45,522 nucleotides of DNA from Rhodanobacteraceae bacterium (GCA_025928585.1 JAICJG010000009.1:1-45522); one strand, 5' to 3'; shown: positions 32,399 through 43,675, numbered from the stretch's first letter. Notes: a model not told the origin generated them from the sequence alone. Made by a program: numbers and translations.

Positions 32399-33817
32399 TC
32401 ACTGTGCGCGCAATCGCTCGCCCGAGCTGGGTATGCGCATCTGCTCGCGATACTTGGCGACGGTGCGGCGCGCGACCCGGATCCCGCGCCGGTTCAGCTC
32501 GGCCGTCAGCGTCTGGTCCGACAGCGGCTTGCGCGTGTCTTCTTCGTCGACCAGTTTGCGGATCATCGCCTGGATCGCGGTGGCGGACGCACTGCCGCCG
32601 TCCTCGGTCGCGACGCTCGAGGAGAAAAAGTGTTTGAACTCGAAGGTGCCGCGCGGCGTGTGCAGGTACTTGCGGGTGGTGACCCGCGAGATGGTGGATT
32701 CGTGCATGCCGAGTTCCTCGGCAAGCTCGCGCATCACCAGAGGCTTCATCGCTTCGGGACCGAAATCGAGGAACGCGCTCTGGGTGCGCACGATGGCCTG
32801 GGCGACCTTGAACAGCGTGTCGGCCCGCGCCTCGAGGCTCTTGATCAACCAGCGCGCTTCCTGCAGTTGACCGCGCATCCATGTGGCGTCGCTGCGCTGC
32901 GCGCGCGCGATCAGGCTGCAGTAGTGCTGGTTGATCGCGAGCCGCGGCTGGCAATCGGGCGAAAGTGATACCCGCCAGCGGCCGCCGGCCTTGACGGCAT
33001 AGGCGTCCGGCGCGACGTATTCGGCGGGGGTCGGGTCGAAGGCCGAGCCGGGGCGCGGGTTGAGCGCGCGGATCAGGGTGGCGGCACCGATCACGTCGTC
33101 CTCGGGTGCATTCAGCTTGCGCGCGAGCTTGCCGAAATCGCGCCGCGCGAGCAGGTCGAGATCGCCCGCGACGATTTCGCGCGCGAGGTCGCGGCATTCG
33201 GTCGCAGGATCGAGTTGCTGCAGTTGCACGCTGAGACAATCGCAGAGGTCGAGGCTCGCGACCCCGGTCGGGTCGAAGTGCTGCACGCGCAGGCGCAGGC
33301 CCTCGGCTTCTTCGGGGGTGGCCGGCGGCTCCAGTGTCCGCAGTGCCGCCAGCACCGGATCGAGCCCTTCGCGCATGTAGCCATCGTCGTCCAGTGCGTC
33401 GATGATCGCGGTGGCAATGGCTTGCTCGCGTGCCGAGAACCCGCTCAGGTTGGCTTGCCACAGCAGGTGTTCACGCAGCCCCTCGGGTGCGGCGTCCTGC
33501 TGCTCGGACGAATCGTCGTCATCGAAGCCGCGGCTGCCGCCTGTCCATTCGGCAACCTGGGGGGAATGTTCGTCCCAGTATTCCTCGTCGGCGCCCTCCG
33601 GGCTTGCGTCGCCGTCCGCGGCGGCTTCCGCGCGCTCGCCATCGCCGGTCTCCGGCCCATCCATTCCGTCCAGTTCGATCAGCGGATTGGCTTCCGCGAG
33701 TTCCCGCAGTTCCGTCTGGAGTTCGAGCTGGGAAAGTTGCAGCAGCCTGATTGCCTGCTGCAACTGCGGCGTCAGGGACAGCGTCTGCGATTGACGGAGC
33801 TGCAGGCCGGGTTTCAT
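32399..33817 (-). CDS. rpoN: RNA polymerase sigma-54 factor
   Basis: A 472-residue sigma-54. Region I starts MKPGLQLRQSQTLSLTPQLQ, the glutamine- and leucine-rich activator-contact region. An acidic region II follows (about 55-115). The core-binding and DNA-binding domains contain REDIVAGDLDLL-type repeats, the HTH near HESTISRVTTRKYLHTPRG and the RpoN box ARRTVAKYRE at 449-458, which reads the -24 element. Length is normal (E. coli 477). It would direct transcription of the two PEP-CTERM genes in this window. The start at 33817 begins at the conserved MKPGLQLR; the longer upstream frame is unrelated. Upstream is a 310-bp spacer with a REP-like element. Confidence 0.96.
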   Translation of the reverse strand: MKPGLQLRQSQTLSLTPQLQQAIRLLQLSQLELQTELRELAEANPLIELDGMDGPETGDGERAEAAADGDASPEGADEEYWDEHSPQVAEWTGGSRGFDDDDSSEQQDAAPEGLREHLLWQANLSGFSAREQAIATAIIDALDDDGYMREGLDPVLAALRTLEPPATPEEAEGLRLRVQHFDPTGVASLDLCDCLSVQLQQLDPATECRDLAREIVAGDLDLLARRDFGKLARKLNAPEDDVIGAATLIRALNPRPGSAFDPTPAEYVAPDAYAVKAGGRWRVSLSPDCQPRLAINQHYCSLIARAQRSDATWMRGQLQEARWLIKSLEARADTLFKVAQAIVRTQSAFLDFGPEAMKPLVMRELAEELGMHESTISRVTTRKYLHTPRGTFEFKHFFSSSVATEDGGSASATAIQAMIRKLVDEEDTRKPLSDQTLTAELNRRGIRVARRTVAKYREQMRIPSSGERLRAQ

Positions 33818-34127
33818 GGCGGAATTCGTGACGGGTCGTGCGGCATCGTATACCCTCGAATGGGGCAAATGTAGTGCGGGGGCACGTTTTTTGCTTGGTT
33901 TTTCGTGATGGACCCGAAATTGTGCTGATCGGTCCTCGATCGGCGAAGCGCCGACCGGTCGAAACAGGCTGTCTGCGGCACCCGATGTCGCCGCTGCTGC
34001 AAGTGTGTAGGTTGGGCTCATCCCGGACGTGTCCGGGAGGAGCCCAACCGGCTCGACATGCGTCGAGACTCGTTGGGCTTCGTAGCGCTCAGCGCCAACC
34101 TGCAGGAGCAATCCGTGCGATCCGCAG
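33818..34127. other. Spacer between lptB and rpoN
   Basis: About 310 bp. The lptB-proximal half is a compound inverted-repeat element (34010-34101). The rpoN-proximal half holds a GGGTATACGAT stretch on the minus strand near 33850 that could be a -10 region, without a convincing -35. No gene. Confidence 0.5.
34010..34101. repeat. REP/BIME-like compound hairpin element
   Basis: GGTTGGGCTC (34010-34019) pairs with GAGCCCAACC (34040-34049). Between them TCCCGGAC pairs with GTCCGGGA. Next is CTCGAC-ATGC-GTCGAG (34052-34067), then GTTGGGC...GCCAAC. The nested symmetry and the TAGGTTGGGCT start resemble intergenic repeats common in Xanthomonadales. No transposase is beside it. Confidence 0.65.
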
Positions 34128-34847
34128 CTACATACGGAACTCGTGCCCGAGGTACACCGCGCGGACCTCCTGGTGGGCAAGGATTTCCGCCGGCGTGCCG
34201 CGGGCGAGCACCTTGCCTTCGTTGAGGATGTAGGCGTGCTCGCAGATCCCGAGCGCCTCGCGCACGTTGTGGTCGGTGATCAGCACGCCGATCCCGCGGT
34301 CCCGCAGGTGCCGCACGATCCGCTGGATTTCGCCGACCGAAATCGGATCGACGCCCGCGAACGGCTCGTCGAGCAGCATGAAGCGCGGGTTGGCCGCGAG
34401 CGCGCGCGCGATCTCGACGCGCCGGCGTTCGCCTCCAGAGAGGCTGATGCCCTTCTGGTCGCCGAGGTGGCCGATCTTCAACTCGTCGAGCAATGCTTCC
34501 AGTTCCGCGCGGCGCCGGCTCGCCGGCAAGTCGGCGCGAAGTTCCAGCACGGCCAGTACGTTGTCGGCGACCGAAAGTCGCCGGAACACCGACGCTTCCT
34601 GCGGCAGGTAGCCGAGACCGAGGCGTGCGCGCTGGTGCATCGGCAGGCCGGTGATGTCCTCACCGTCGAGCGTGATGCGGCCGCCATCCGGTTCGATCAG
34701 GCCGACCACCATGTAAAAACACGTGGTCTTGCCGGCGCCGTTCGGCCCGAGCAGGCCGACGACTTCGCCCTGCTTGATCTCGAATCCGAAATCCTGCACG
34801 ACCTGACGCGAACGAAAGCTTTTTTGCAGCCCCTGCGCGGTCAGCAT
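34128..34847 (-). CDS. lptB: LPS export ABC transporter ATP-binding protein LptB
   Basis: A 239-residue ATPase. It has the Walker [10 protein letters not shown] (34-42), Q-loop [12 protein letters not shown], signature [15 protein letters not shown], Walker [16 protein letters not shown] and the switch His in [11 protein letters not shown]. These are nearly invariant in LptB. It powers extraction of lipopolysaccharide from the inner membrane through LptFG into the LptC-LptA bridge. It lies three bases after lptA, in the standard lptC-lptA-lptB order. The C-terminus (YLGHEFRM) is complete. Confidence 0.97.
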   Translation of the reverse strand: MLTAQGLQKSFRSRQVVQDFGFEIKQGEVVGLLGPNGAGKTTCFYMVVGLIEPDGGRITLDGEDITGLPMHQRARLGLGYLPQEASVFRRLSVADNVLAVLELRADLPASRRRAELEALLDELKIGHLGDQKGISLSGGERRRVEIARALAANPRFMLLDEPFAGVDPISVGEIQRIVRHLRDRGIGVLITDHNVREALGICEHAYILNEGKVLARGTPAEILAHQEVRAVYLGHEFRM

Positions 34848-34850
34848 GGA

Positions 34851-35537
34851 TCAATGCGTTCCAGCCGACGCGGGGGCCGGTGTTGCGGCCGAGCCGGGCG
34901 GTGCGGGGGCAGGCGCGGGCGGGGCCGCCGAGCCGGGCGGCGCGGGCGCGGGGGCAGAATTCGCGGAAGTCGCCGTCGCGCCGGCCGATGCGGGTCTTGC
35001 GGGTCTGGCTTTTGGCTGGAACGTCATGTGCACCTGGCCGCCGTTCCGGCTTTCCCCGACGATCTTGCCCGAATCCGTGTTGTACGTCAGCCTGGCTCCA
35101 TGGAATTCGCCGCGCCCCTCCTGCACCACCGTGGCGTTGCCGGACAGGACCACGGTGTTTTCGGAAACCTGGTAGTCGATCGTGTCGGCCGAGCCGTGCA
35201 CCATGCTGCCGCTGTCGAGCTTCTGCCGGAAATGCGCGGGCGTGCCGGTGAGCACGACGCGTTGCAGCGCGTTGTCCTGGTCGAAGTAGCCGGTTCCCTG
35301 GTCACCGTCCGCATGCAGGCTGCCCTGGTCGATGCGCACGTGACCCGACAGCACAGCCTTCCCGCTGTCCTGACTCATCACCGAATGGTCTGCATTGACG
35401 TTGACCACCTGGCCGCGGTCGGATTTCAACGCATAGGCGGTGCCGCAGAAGGCCAGCAGGCCGGCGGAAACCGCGAGCAACGCCGCATGGCGGAGATTAC
35501 CTGGCGTGCTTCTGGGGCGTGAGGGTGCCATGGACAT
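34851..35537 (-). CDS. lptA: LPS transport periplasmic protein LptA with Pro/Ala tail
   Basis: A 228-residue periplasmic protein. The signal peptide is RHAALLAVSAGLLAFCGTAYA. The OstA beta-jellyroll follows with LKSDRGQVVNVNADHSVM, LSGHVRIDQGSLHADGDQ, LQRVVLTGTPAHF, ADTIDYQVSENTVVLSGNA and GARLTYNTDSGKIVG, all typical. It forms the bridge carrying LPS to LptDE. The last 45 or so residues are an Ala/Pro/Gly low-complexity tail with PAPAPPGSAA repeats, longer than normal and encoded by GC-rich repeats. The start overlaps lptC by about 41 bp; a second ATG two codons later is possible. The tail is probably disordered. Confidence 0.93.
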   Translation of the reverse strand: MSMAPSRPRSTPGNLRHAALLAVSAGLLAFCGTAYALKSDRGQVVNVNADHSVMSQDSGKAVLSGHVRIDQGSLHADGDQGTGYFDQDNALQRVVLTGTPAHFRQKLDSGSMVHGSADTIDYQVSENTVVLSGNATVVQEGRGEFHGARLTYNTDSGKIVGESRNGGQVHMTFQPKARPARPASAGATATSANSAPAPAPPGSAAPPAPAPAPPGSAATPAPASAGTH

Positions 35538-36075
35538 CGGAGAGCAACTCCAGGCTGCGGGTATTGAAGTCGGCCTTCATGCCGGTGCCGCGCAGTATAG
35601 AGCCCGGCTCCTGAATCTCGCTCGGGGCCGCGCTCGCCATGCGCTTGTCCTGCGTCCACACGGTCGCGTCGGCGGTGTGGATCTCGGCTGCGGGGATGTG
35701 CGGCGCGGGCGGCCGGTGCAGGTCCACCTTGCCGATCAGTTTCACGAGATCGTTGCTGGAACTGATCCACGCGTATTGCGAAGTGCCGTACCAGTCGGAG
35801 CCGTCGCTCGCGACGAAGAAGTATTTCGGGGAGTTGACGTACAGCGAATCGTTGCCTTCGCGGCGCGCGAGGTGCGGCGCCGTCATGGTGAACGAGAGCT
35901 TGCCGTCTTCGCCGAACGCGCGCAGGGTGAAATCGGAGAGTTCGTAGCTGGAACGCGGCGGACCGACCATCGCGACCGGCTTGGGTGGCGGCCGCAGCCA
36001 CCAGACGAGGAGCTGGGTCAGTGCGGCCGCGATCGCCAGGGCGATCAGCCAGGCGACGGTACGGCGATCCTTCAC
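35497..36075 (-). CDS. lptC: LPS export ABC transporter protein LptC
   Basis: A 192-residue bitopic inner-membrane protein. A single N-terminal membrane segment (RTVAWLIALAIAAALTQLLVWWL) is followed by a periplasmic beta-jellyroll with SYELSDFTLRAFGEDGKLSFTMTAPHLAR, NSLYVNSPKYFFVA and SILRGTGMKADFNTRSLELLSDVHG. It receives LPS from LptBFG and hands it to LptA. The gene overlaps kdsC at its start (ATGA at 36072-36075) and lptA at its end. The order kdsC-lptC-lptA-lptB is canonical. Confidence 0.93.
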   Translation of the reverse strand: MKDRRTVAWLIALAIAAALTQLLVWWLRPPPKPVAMVGPPRSSYELSDFTLRAFGEDGKLSFTMTAPHLARREGNDSLYVNSPKYFFVASDGSDWYGTSQYAWISSSNDLVKLIGKVDLHRPPAPHIPAAEIHTADATVWTQDKRMASAAPSEIQEPGSILRGTGMKADFNTRSLELLSDVHGTLTPQKHAR

Positions 36076-36602
36076 GCCGGTCCTTGCGCCTGCATACGCG
36101 CCGCGAGGACGAGGTCGCAGGCTTCGCGCGCGGCACCCCGGCCGCCCGGCGAGCGGGTTCGCCAGTGGGCTTCATCCGCCACCTCCGGACGCGCGTCGGC
36201 AACCGCGACCGCGAGGCCGCAGGCGCGCATCGGCGGAAGGTCCGAAACGTCGTCGCCGACGAAAGCCGCACACTCGGGCGCGATACCGAGTGCGGCGAGG
36301 ATTTCCTTCAGGCAGGCGAGCTTGTCGGCCTTGCCCTGGTAGACGTGGTCGATCCCGAGTTCTTCCGCGCGCAGCTCGACCGCCCGGCTGATCCGGGCGC
36401 TGATGATGGCGACGTCGACGCCGTGCTCGCGCAACCGCTTGATGCCGAGACCGTCGTGCACGTGGAACGCCTTGATTTCGCGGCCGTCTTCCGCCAGCCA
36501 CAAACGCCCGTCGGTGAGCGTGCCGTCCACGTCGAACGCCACCAGCTTGATCTTCGCCGCTCGGGCGAGGACGTCTTGCGGGATGTTGGTTTGTTCGGGC
36601 AC
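36072..36602 (-). CDS. kdsC: 3-deoxy-D-manno-octulosonate 8-phosphate phosphatase
   Basis: A 176-residue HAD-family phosphatase. Motif I is FDVDGTLTDG (Asp24 and Asp26). The KdsC-type block KAFHVHDGLGIKRL follows, then VAIISARISRAVELRAEELGI, and motif IV VGDDVSDLPPM. Members make a tetramer that dephosphorylates KDO 8-phosphate, a step in lipid A core synthesis. The C-terminal cap-less fold and length fit. It is followed by lptC with an ATGA overlap. Some relatives act on other sugar phosphates, but the LPS gene context supports kdsC. Confidence 0.95.
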   Translation of the reverse strand: MPEQTNIPQDVLARAAKIKLVAFDVDGTLTDGRLWLAEDGREIKAFHVHDGLGIKRLREHGVDVAIISARISRAVELRAEELGIDHVYQGKADKLACLKEILAALGIAPECAAFVGDDVSDLPPMRACGLAVAVADARPEVADEAHWRTRSPGGRGAAREACDLVLAARMQAQGPA

Positions 36603-36904
36603 TGGTTTCGCGCGAGTCCAGAACGAACCGCGAATTGTAGATGGAGTGAAGATTTGGCAGTGGATCCGAAGGGTTTGTCATTCCGGACACCGCGAAGCGG
36701 CGGCCCGGAATCCATTTTGGTTCTGCAAGGAACAAGAAAATCAAAAAAGGATTACTCGCCGCATCCTGCGGCTCGCCCTGCGGGCCATCGGCTGCGCCGA
36801 TGTTCGCTCCGGCTTCGTGCTTCCGCAGTCCGGTTTCGATCGCCAGTGAAGCCGGCCACCGCCCGGAACGACGACCCGATTCAGGCTGTCCCTGCTCCCT
36901 GCTT
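36603..36904. repeat. Intergenic repeat-rich spacer between kdsD and kdsC
   Basis: About 302 bp with no gene. It contains ATTCCGGACACCGCGAAGCG followed by GCGGCCCGGAAT, an inverted repeat near 36681-36713 of a type (TCATTCCGG...CCGGAATCC) dispersed in many proteobacteria. An ACTCGCCGCATCCTGCGGCT stretch with nested short hairpins runs at about 36752-36830. At 36889-36904 TCCCTGCTCCCTGCTT directly abuts the kdsD stop codon, another copy of the AGCAGGGA family. Confidence 0.6.
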
Positions 36905-39544
<2,640 letters not shown>

Positions 39545-39738
39545 CGCGAGCGTCATCGCGGCGACGTCCGGGAGCCAGCTCGTTCCCTCCGCCCTTGAGG
39601 GGGCCCGGGGCGGATCACGCAATGACATTCCTGATGTCGGGCTTCGCCAACAGCCGCTCAGCCCGATCTGCCTGTCACCGTTTGTCCACCGCTGATGGAG
39701 ATGCGTGGTGCGAAGGACCAGGTGCAGGCGCCCGCGGG

Positions 39739-40449
39739 TCAGTGCGCGGACCAGCCCTCGAGTTCGAGCGAAAAATCGTGCTGGCCGTGCTGGTCGATCT
39801 TGACCGGCACCGGCAATTTCGCCGGGGCGAACCACGCCTCGATGCCATTGCCGTCGTCCGTGCTGCTGACCCGCGTCGCGTCGAAGGTGCCGGCCGGGAC
39901 GGTGACGTCCTGCCTGCCGTGCGCGGCGTAATGCTGCATTTCGATCCGATCGCGCACCGCGACGGGCAATACGAACGCGTGTTTTCCGTTTGCGAGGCCG
40001 GCAGCGAGCGCGAGCGGTACGGTGTGCCGTTCCAGCGTGCCGGGTGCGCTCGCGAATGCATGCGTGCCCTTGTCATCGACGGTGATGACACGGCGCGCCC
40101 AGTCGCAGCGCACGGTGCGGTGCTGCTGCCTGAGCGCGCTGCTCAGGGTGTAGTCATAGCGGTCGCACTGCGGCAGGTCTCCGACCCAGTGGAACGTCGA
40201 AACTTCGCGGATGCCGGCGCCGAGCAGGGAAGCGAGACCCGCAGTGCCCCGGCTTTTTGTCGTGAAGGTCCAGGTGCCGTTCGGGCCCGGCGCCAGCGTG
40301 AGTGTCGCCTTGCCGATCGGGGAGCCGTCCTGCAGCAGGCGATAGTGCGCGGTGAACGCGGGCACCGGCGGCGCGGCCGCGGCGGCCAGGTTGGCGCCGA
40401 ACAGCAGGGCGACCGCGGTCGCAAAACCGGCAACGCGGATAAACTTCAT
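39739..40449 (-). CDS. DUF3108 domain-containing exported protein
   Basis: A 236-residue protein with a Sec signal peptide (MKFIRVAGFATAVALLFGAN). The body shows the DUF3108 pattern: FTAHYRLLQDGSPIGKATLTL, STFHWVGDLPQCDRYDYTLSSA, AGLANGKHAFVLPVAVRD and VPAGTFDATRVSSTDDGNGIEAWFAPAKLPVPVKIDQ, ending FSLELEGW. DUF3108 proteins are predicted periplasmic beta-barrel or lipocalin-like, with no defined role. It sits next to purN in the same direction, the usual order in Xanthomonadales. The ATG at 40449 gives the signal peptide. The 194-bp stretch between it and murA contains GC-rich short inverted repeats but no clear terminator. Confidence 0.85.
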   Translation of the reverse strand: MKFIRVAGFATAVALLFGANLAAAAAPPVPAFTAHYRLLQDGSPIGKATLTLAPGPNGTWTFTTKSRGTAGLASLLGAGIREVSTFHWVGDLPQCDRYDYTLSSALRQQHRTVRCDWARRVITVDDKGTHAFASAPGTLERHTVPLALAAGLANGKHAFVLPVAVRDRIEMQHYAAHGRQDVTVPAGTFDATRVSSTDDGNGIEAWFAPAKLPVPVKIDQHGQHDFSLELEGWSAH

Positions 40450-40509
40450 GAGTGGGCACGCGAGCAAAACATTGCCGCGCAGCGTGCCGCGGCGCGCCTG
40501 AACCGAGCC

Positions 40510-41214
40510 TCACGCAGCGACCAGGTGTCCCGACGGGTCGAGGCGCAGCGGCGCGCAAATGGCTGCGTCGTCGAGCAGCACGCTGCCGTTGCATTCGCGC
40601 ACCTGGCCGCGCGCGATCGCGTCCACGCACGCCACGAGCAAGCGATGTTCCTGCAACAACAGGCGCGCGGCGAGCGCGTCTTCGGTGTCGTCGCGGCGCA
40701 CCTCGATGCGGGCTTGCGCGATTACCGGCCCGCCGTCGAGCTCCGCGCTGACGAAATGCACGCTGGTGCCGTGTTCGAGGTCGCCGGCCGCAAGCGCGCG
40801 CCGGTGGGTGTGCAGCCCGCGGTACTTCGGCAGCAACGAGGGGTGGATGTTGATCATGCGTCCAGCCCAGTCCGCCACCACCGCGGCGTCGATGATGCGC
40901 ATGTAGCCGGCCAGGACGACCAGGCGTGCGCCGCTCGCGGCGACGCGCGCGAGCAGGGCCCGATCGAATGACCGGCGATCCGGAAAGCTTTTCGGATCGA
41001 GCGCCAGCGCCGGAATGCCGTGCGCCGACGCATTGCGCAGCGCTGGCGCGTCGGCCCTGTCGCCCGCCACCAGCACGATGTCCACCGGCAGCCTCCCGGC
41101 TTCGCGCGCATCGATCAGCGCCGCGAGGTTGCTGCCGCGACCAGAGGCGAGGACGGCGATGGGGAAAGGCCGGGGGCCGGGACCCGGGACCCGGGGCTCG
41201 GGCGTGCCGTTCAC
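40510..41214 (-). CDS. purN: Phosphoribosylglycinamide formyltransferase
   Basis: A 234-residue GAR transformylase. Conserved parts are [49 protein letters not shown] (catalytic Asn and His), and [14 protein letters not shown] with the catalytic Asp. It uses 10-formyl-THF in purine synthesis. The N-terminus [18 protein letters not shown] is a Pro-rich extension of about 16 residues encoded by the GGGACCCGGG repeat at 41169-41200. The gene overlaps the purM stop by four bases (ATGA). The real core begins at FPIAVLAS. Confidence 0.95.
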   Translation of the reverse strand: MNGTPEPRVPGPGPRPFPIAVLASGRGSNLAALIDAREAGRLPVDIVLVAGDRADAPALRNASAHGIPALALDPKSFPDRRSFDRALLARVAASGARLVVLAGYMRIIDAAVVADWAGRMINIHPSLLPKYRGLHTHRRALAAGDLEHGTSVHFVSAELDGGPVIAQARIEVRRDDTEDALAARLLLQEHRLLVACVDAIARGQVRECNGSVLLDDAAICAPLRLDPSGHLVAA

Positions 41215-41560
41215 GCGATGCGTACCCGCTTGTCACCGGAGGCTCCGACCACTTCCCCGATTACCTGCGAGGCGAGCCCATGCCTTGCCAGCGCCGCGCC
41301 CGCGGCACCCGCGTCCTCGCGCGCGAGAATGATCGTGAAGCCGATCCCGCAGTTGAAGGTGCGCCACATCTCCTCGCGCGGAAGGTTGCCTTCCCGCTGC
41401 AGCCAGTCGAACACCGCCGGCATTTTCCACGCGGACGAATCGATGGCGAGCCCAAGCCCGTCCGGCACCACGCGGATGATGTTTTCCAGCAGGCCGCCGC
41501 CGGTGATGTGGGCCATGCCGTGTATGCGCGGGACCGGGGACCGGGGACCGGGGACCGCGG
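41169..41560. repeat. GGGACC-type tracts in purN start and purM interior
   Basis: GGCCGGGACCCGGGACCCGG (41171-41190 region) encodes the Pro-rich purN N-terminus. GGACCGGGGACCGGGGACC (about 41531-41552) sits inside purM and adds Pro/Gly/Arg residues. A related tract is at 18411-18446. The period is about 7 nt. Confidence 0.75.
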
Positions 41561-42311
41561 ATTCGCCGGCATGGAGCAATTCGAGGATCGGCTTGACGTA
41601 GATGGTCGTCGGCGCCATCAGGGCGTCAGCCAGCCTGACGCCGCCAAGGTCGAGGTCGAATGGCGAGCCTGCGCGCCCTACGATCTTGCGGATCAGCGAG
41701 TAACCGTTCGAGTGCGGGCCGCTGGATGCGATTCCCAGGATCACGTCGCCCGCGCGGATCGCACTGCCGTCGATGATTTCCGACTTTTCGACCGCGCCGA
41801 CATTGAAACCGGCCAGATCGTATTCGCCGGCTGGATACATGTCGGGCATTTCGGCGGTTTCGCCGCCGATCAGCGCGCAGCCGGCGAGTTCGCAGCCGCG
41901 GGCAATGCCGCCGACCACCGCGACGGTGGTGTCGACGTCAAGCTTGCCGGTCGCGAAGTAGTCGAGGAAGAACAGCGGCTCGGCTCCCTGCACCAGCACG
42001 TCATTGACGCACATGCCGACGAGGTCGATCCCAATGGTGTCGTGCCGGTTCAGCTCCTGCGCCAGCTTCAGCTTGGTACCGACCCCGTCGGTACCCGAAA
42101 CCAGCACGGGTTCCCGGTATTTCCGGGACAGGTCGAACAGCGCGCCGAACCCGCCGAGTCCGCCCAGGACCTCGGGACGAAAGGTCTTGCCGACCAACGG
42201 CTTGATGCGTTCGACCACGGCGTTGCCGGCGTCGATGTCCACGCCCGCGGCGCGGTAGGAGAGGGCGTCGTTGCTGGAGTTCACGTTGGCATCCGGCGGC
42301 ATGCGTCGCAT
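41211..42311 (-). CDS. purM: Phosphoribosylformylglycinamidine cyclo-ligase
   Basis: A 366-residue AIR synthetase. It shows [20 protein letters not shown], the ATP-site [82 protein letters not shown] and the closing [11 protein letters not shown]. It is longer than usual (about 345-350) because an extra segment [11 protein letters not shown] lies just before [11 protein letters not shown], encoded by a GGGGACC repeat. The insertion keeps the frame and the conserved motifs, so activity is likely kept. The stop overlaps the purN start. The start has a second in-frame ATG three codons later. Confidence 0.95.
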   Translation of the reverse strand: MRRMPPDANVNSSNDALSYRAAGVDIDAGNAVVERIKPLVGKTFRPEVLGGLGGFGALFDLSRKYREPVLVSGTDGVGTKLKLAQELNRHDTIGIDLVGMCVNDVLVQGAEPLFFLDYFATGKLDVDTTVAVVGGIARGCELAGCALIGGETAEMPDMYPAGEYDLAGFNVGAVEKSEIIDGSAIRAGDVILGIASSGPHSNGYSLIRKIVGRAGSPFDLDLGGVRLADALMAPTTIYVKPILELLHAGESAVPGPRSPVPRIHGMAHITGGGLLENIIRVVPDGLGLAIDSSAWKMPAVFDWLQREGNLPREEMWRTFNCGIGFTIILAREDAGAAGAALARHGLASQVIGEVVGASGDKRVRIA

Positions 42312-42388
42312 GGGGCGGGACCGGCAATGATAGACGCTGGGGCCGCGATTGGGCAGACTTGCAACCCTCGCGATCGAGGTGGAAGGTC

Positions 42389-43063
42389 ATGTTTCGAGTC
42401 TTGATTCGGCTGGTGCCGGTGCTGGCGCTCGGCGTGGCCACCGTCGCGCTGGCGCAGACGACGACCAGCCCGGCGGCCGCCACGCCTTCTGCGGGCCCGT
42501 ATTCGACGACCGTGGCAGTCGCCGGGACCAGCGATGCGCAGCGCGACGCCGCGATCGCCGAGGCGCTGGGCCAAGTGCTCCAGCAGGTTTCGCCGGGTGC
42601 GACCCTCCCGCCGGATGCGCTCGCCCAGGCTCCGGGTTACGTGCGCGATTATCACTATCGGCGGGCGGCGACCGGTGGCCTGGAATTGCAGGTGGATTTC
42701 GACCCGGGCGCGGTGGGCAGGCTGGTGGCCCAGTCTTCGCAAGCCGCCGCCGGTGCGCTCGCCGCGCAACCGGGTACGGGAGCCTCGGCGGGCGCCGTCG
42801 CCCAGGGCGGCACCGCGGCGCTGTGGGTCGATGGCATCGACGACAGCCACGCGTTCGCCGCGCTGCTTTCCATCCTGCGGGGTGATCCAGCCTTGCACGA
42901 CGTGATCCCGGAAGCGGCGCAAGGCGACGGGGTATTGCTGCGGGTGACCTCGGACCGGCCGCTGGCGGACGTCCTCGCCGGGCTGGGCGGGCCGGCCGGC
43001 CATCTGGAGCAGGCCGCGCAGCCGCATCCGGGCGCCGACGCCACGCTGCACTGGACGCCTTGA
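42389..43063 (+). CDS. DUF2066 domain-containing exported protein
   Basis: A 224-residue protein with a signal peptide (MFRVLIRLVPVLALGVATVALA). The DUF2066 pattern follows: YSTTVAVAGTSDAQRDAAIAEALGQVLQQVS, YVRDYHYRR, LELQVDFDPGAVGRLV. It is rather short for the family, and the C-terminal part (WVDGIDDSHAFAALLSIL) is poorly conserved in my memory of it. No role is established. It is divergent from purM by about 77 bp and is followed by a CDP-alcohol phosphatidyltransferase, AI-2E-like permease and hda, a familiar order upstream of hda in Xanthomonadales. GGTGGAAGG is the likely ribosome site. Confidence 0.82.
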   Translation: MFRVLIRLVPVLALGVATVALAQTTTSPAAATPSAGPYSTTVAVAGTSDAQRDAAIAEALGQVLQQVSPGATLPPDALAQAPGYVRDYHYRRAATGGLELQVDFDPGAVGRLVAQSSQAAAGALAAQPGTGASAGAVAQGGTAALWVDGIDDSHAFAALLSILRGDPALHDVIPEAAQGDGVLLRVTSDRPLADVLAGLGGPAGHLEQAAQPHPGADATLHWTP

Positions 43064-43075
43064 GCGTGGCGGATC

Positions 43076-43675
43076 ATGGGCGGACTTTCTCCAACGGGTG
43101 GCCCCGCCGGTGGCGGATGGTTGCGGCACCTGCCGAACCTCGTGTCATTGCTCCGCATTGCGCTGGTCGCGCCGCTGATCGTGACGATCCTGCTCGGCCG
43201 CAATGAAACCGCGCTGGTGATAGCCGGCGTCGCCGGCGTGTCGGATGCCCTCGACGGCTCGCTCGCGCGGCGCTTCCGCTGGCAGAGCCGGGTCGGTTCG
43301 ATCCTCGATCCGGTGGCCGACAAGTTGATGCTGGTCGGCTGCCTGCTCGCGCTGGGATGGCTCGGGGAGGCGCCGCGCTGGCTGGTCGCGCTGGTGGTGG
43401 CGCGCGACGCGGTGATCGCCCTCGGCGCGTTGGCGTGGCATCGTATCCTGCGCACGTTCGAGGCGCGTCCGAGCTGGCTCTCGAAGGTGACGACCGTGGC
43501 GCAGATAGGATTCGTCCTGCTGATCCTCGGCGACCGGGCTTTCCGGTGGCAGGTTCCGATGATGATCCCGGTCTGGATCGTGGCGTTACTGACGGCGGCC
43601 AGTGGGCTCGACTACGTGGTGCGCTGGGGCCTGCTGGCGCAGCGTGAACTCAAATCGGGGAGCCGTTCGAGGTGA
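43076..43675 (+). CDS. CDP-alcohol phosphatidyltransferase family protein
   Basis: A 199-residue membrane enzyme with about five hydrophobic helices. The diagnostic motif D-x2-DG-x2-AR-x8-G-x3-D-x3-D is complete at 57-82 (Asp57, Asp60, Gly61, Ala64, Arg65, Gly74, Asp78, Asp82). It begins with LPNLVSLLRIALVAP, as in PgsA/cardiolipin synthase CrdS-like proteins. Members transfer a phosphatidyl group from CDP-diacylglycerol to an alcohol. The acceptor cannot be decided from sequence: glycerol 3-phosphate, phosphatidylglycerol and others are possible. The end overlaps the next gene by four bases (GTGA at 43672-43675). Confidence 0.9.
   Translation: MGGLSPTGGPAGGGWLRHLPNLVSLLRIALVAPLIVTILLGRNETALVIAGVAGVSDALDGSLARRFRWQSRVGSILDPVADKLMLVGCLLALGWLGEAPRWLVALVVARDAVIALGALAWHRILRTFEARPSWLSKVTTVAQIGFVLLILGDRAFRWQVPMMIPVWIVALLTAASGLDYVVRWGLLAQRELKSGSRSR

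Noticed and set aside
36681-36713. TCATTCCGG...CCGGAATCC inverted repeat as an intrinsic terminator
   Set aside because: No T-run follows on either strand, and the sequence fits a dispersed repeat class better.
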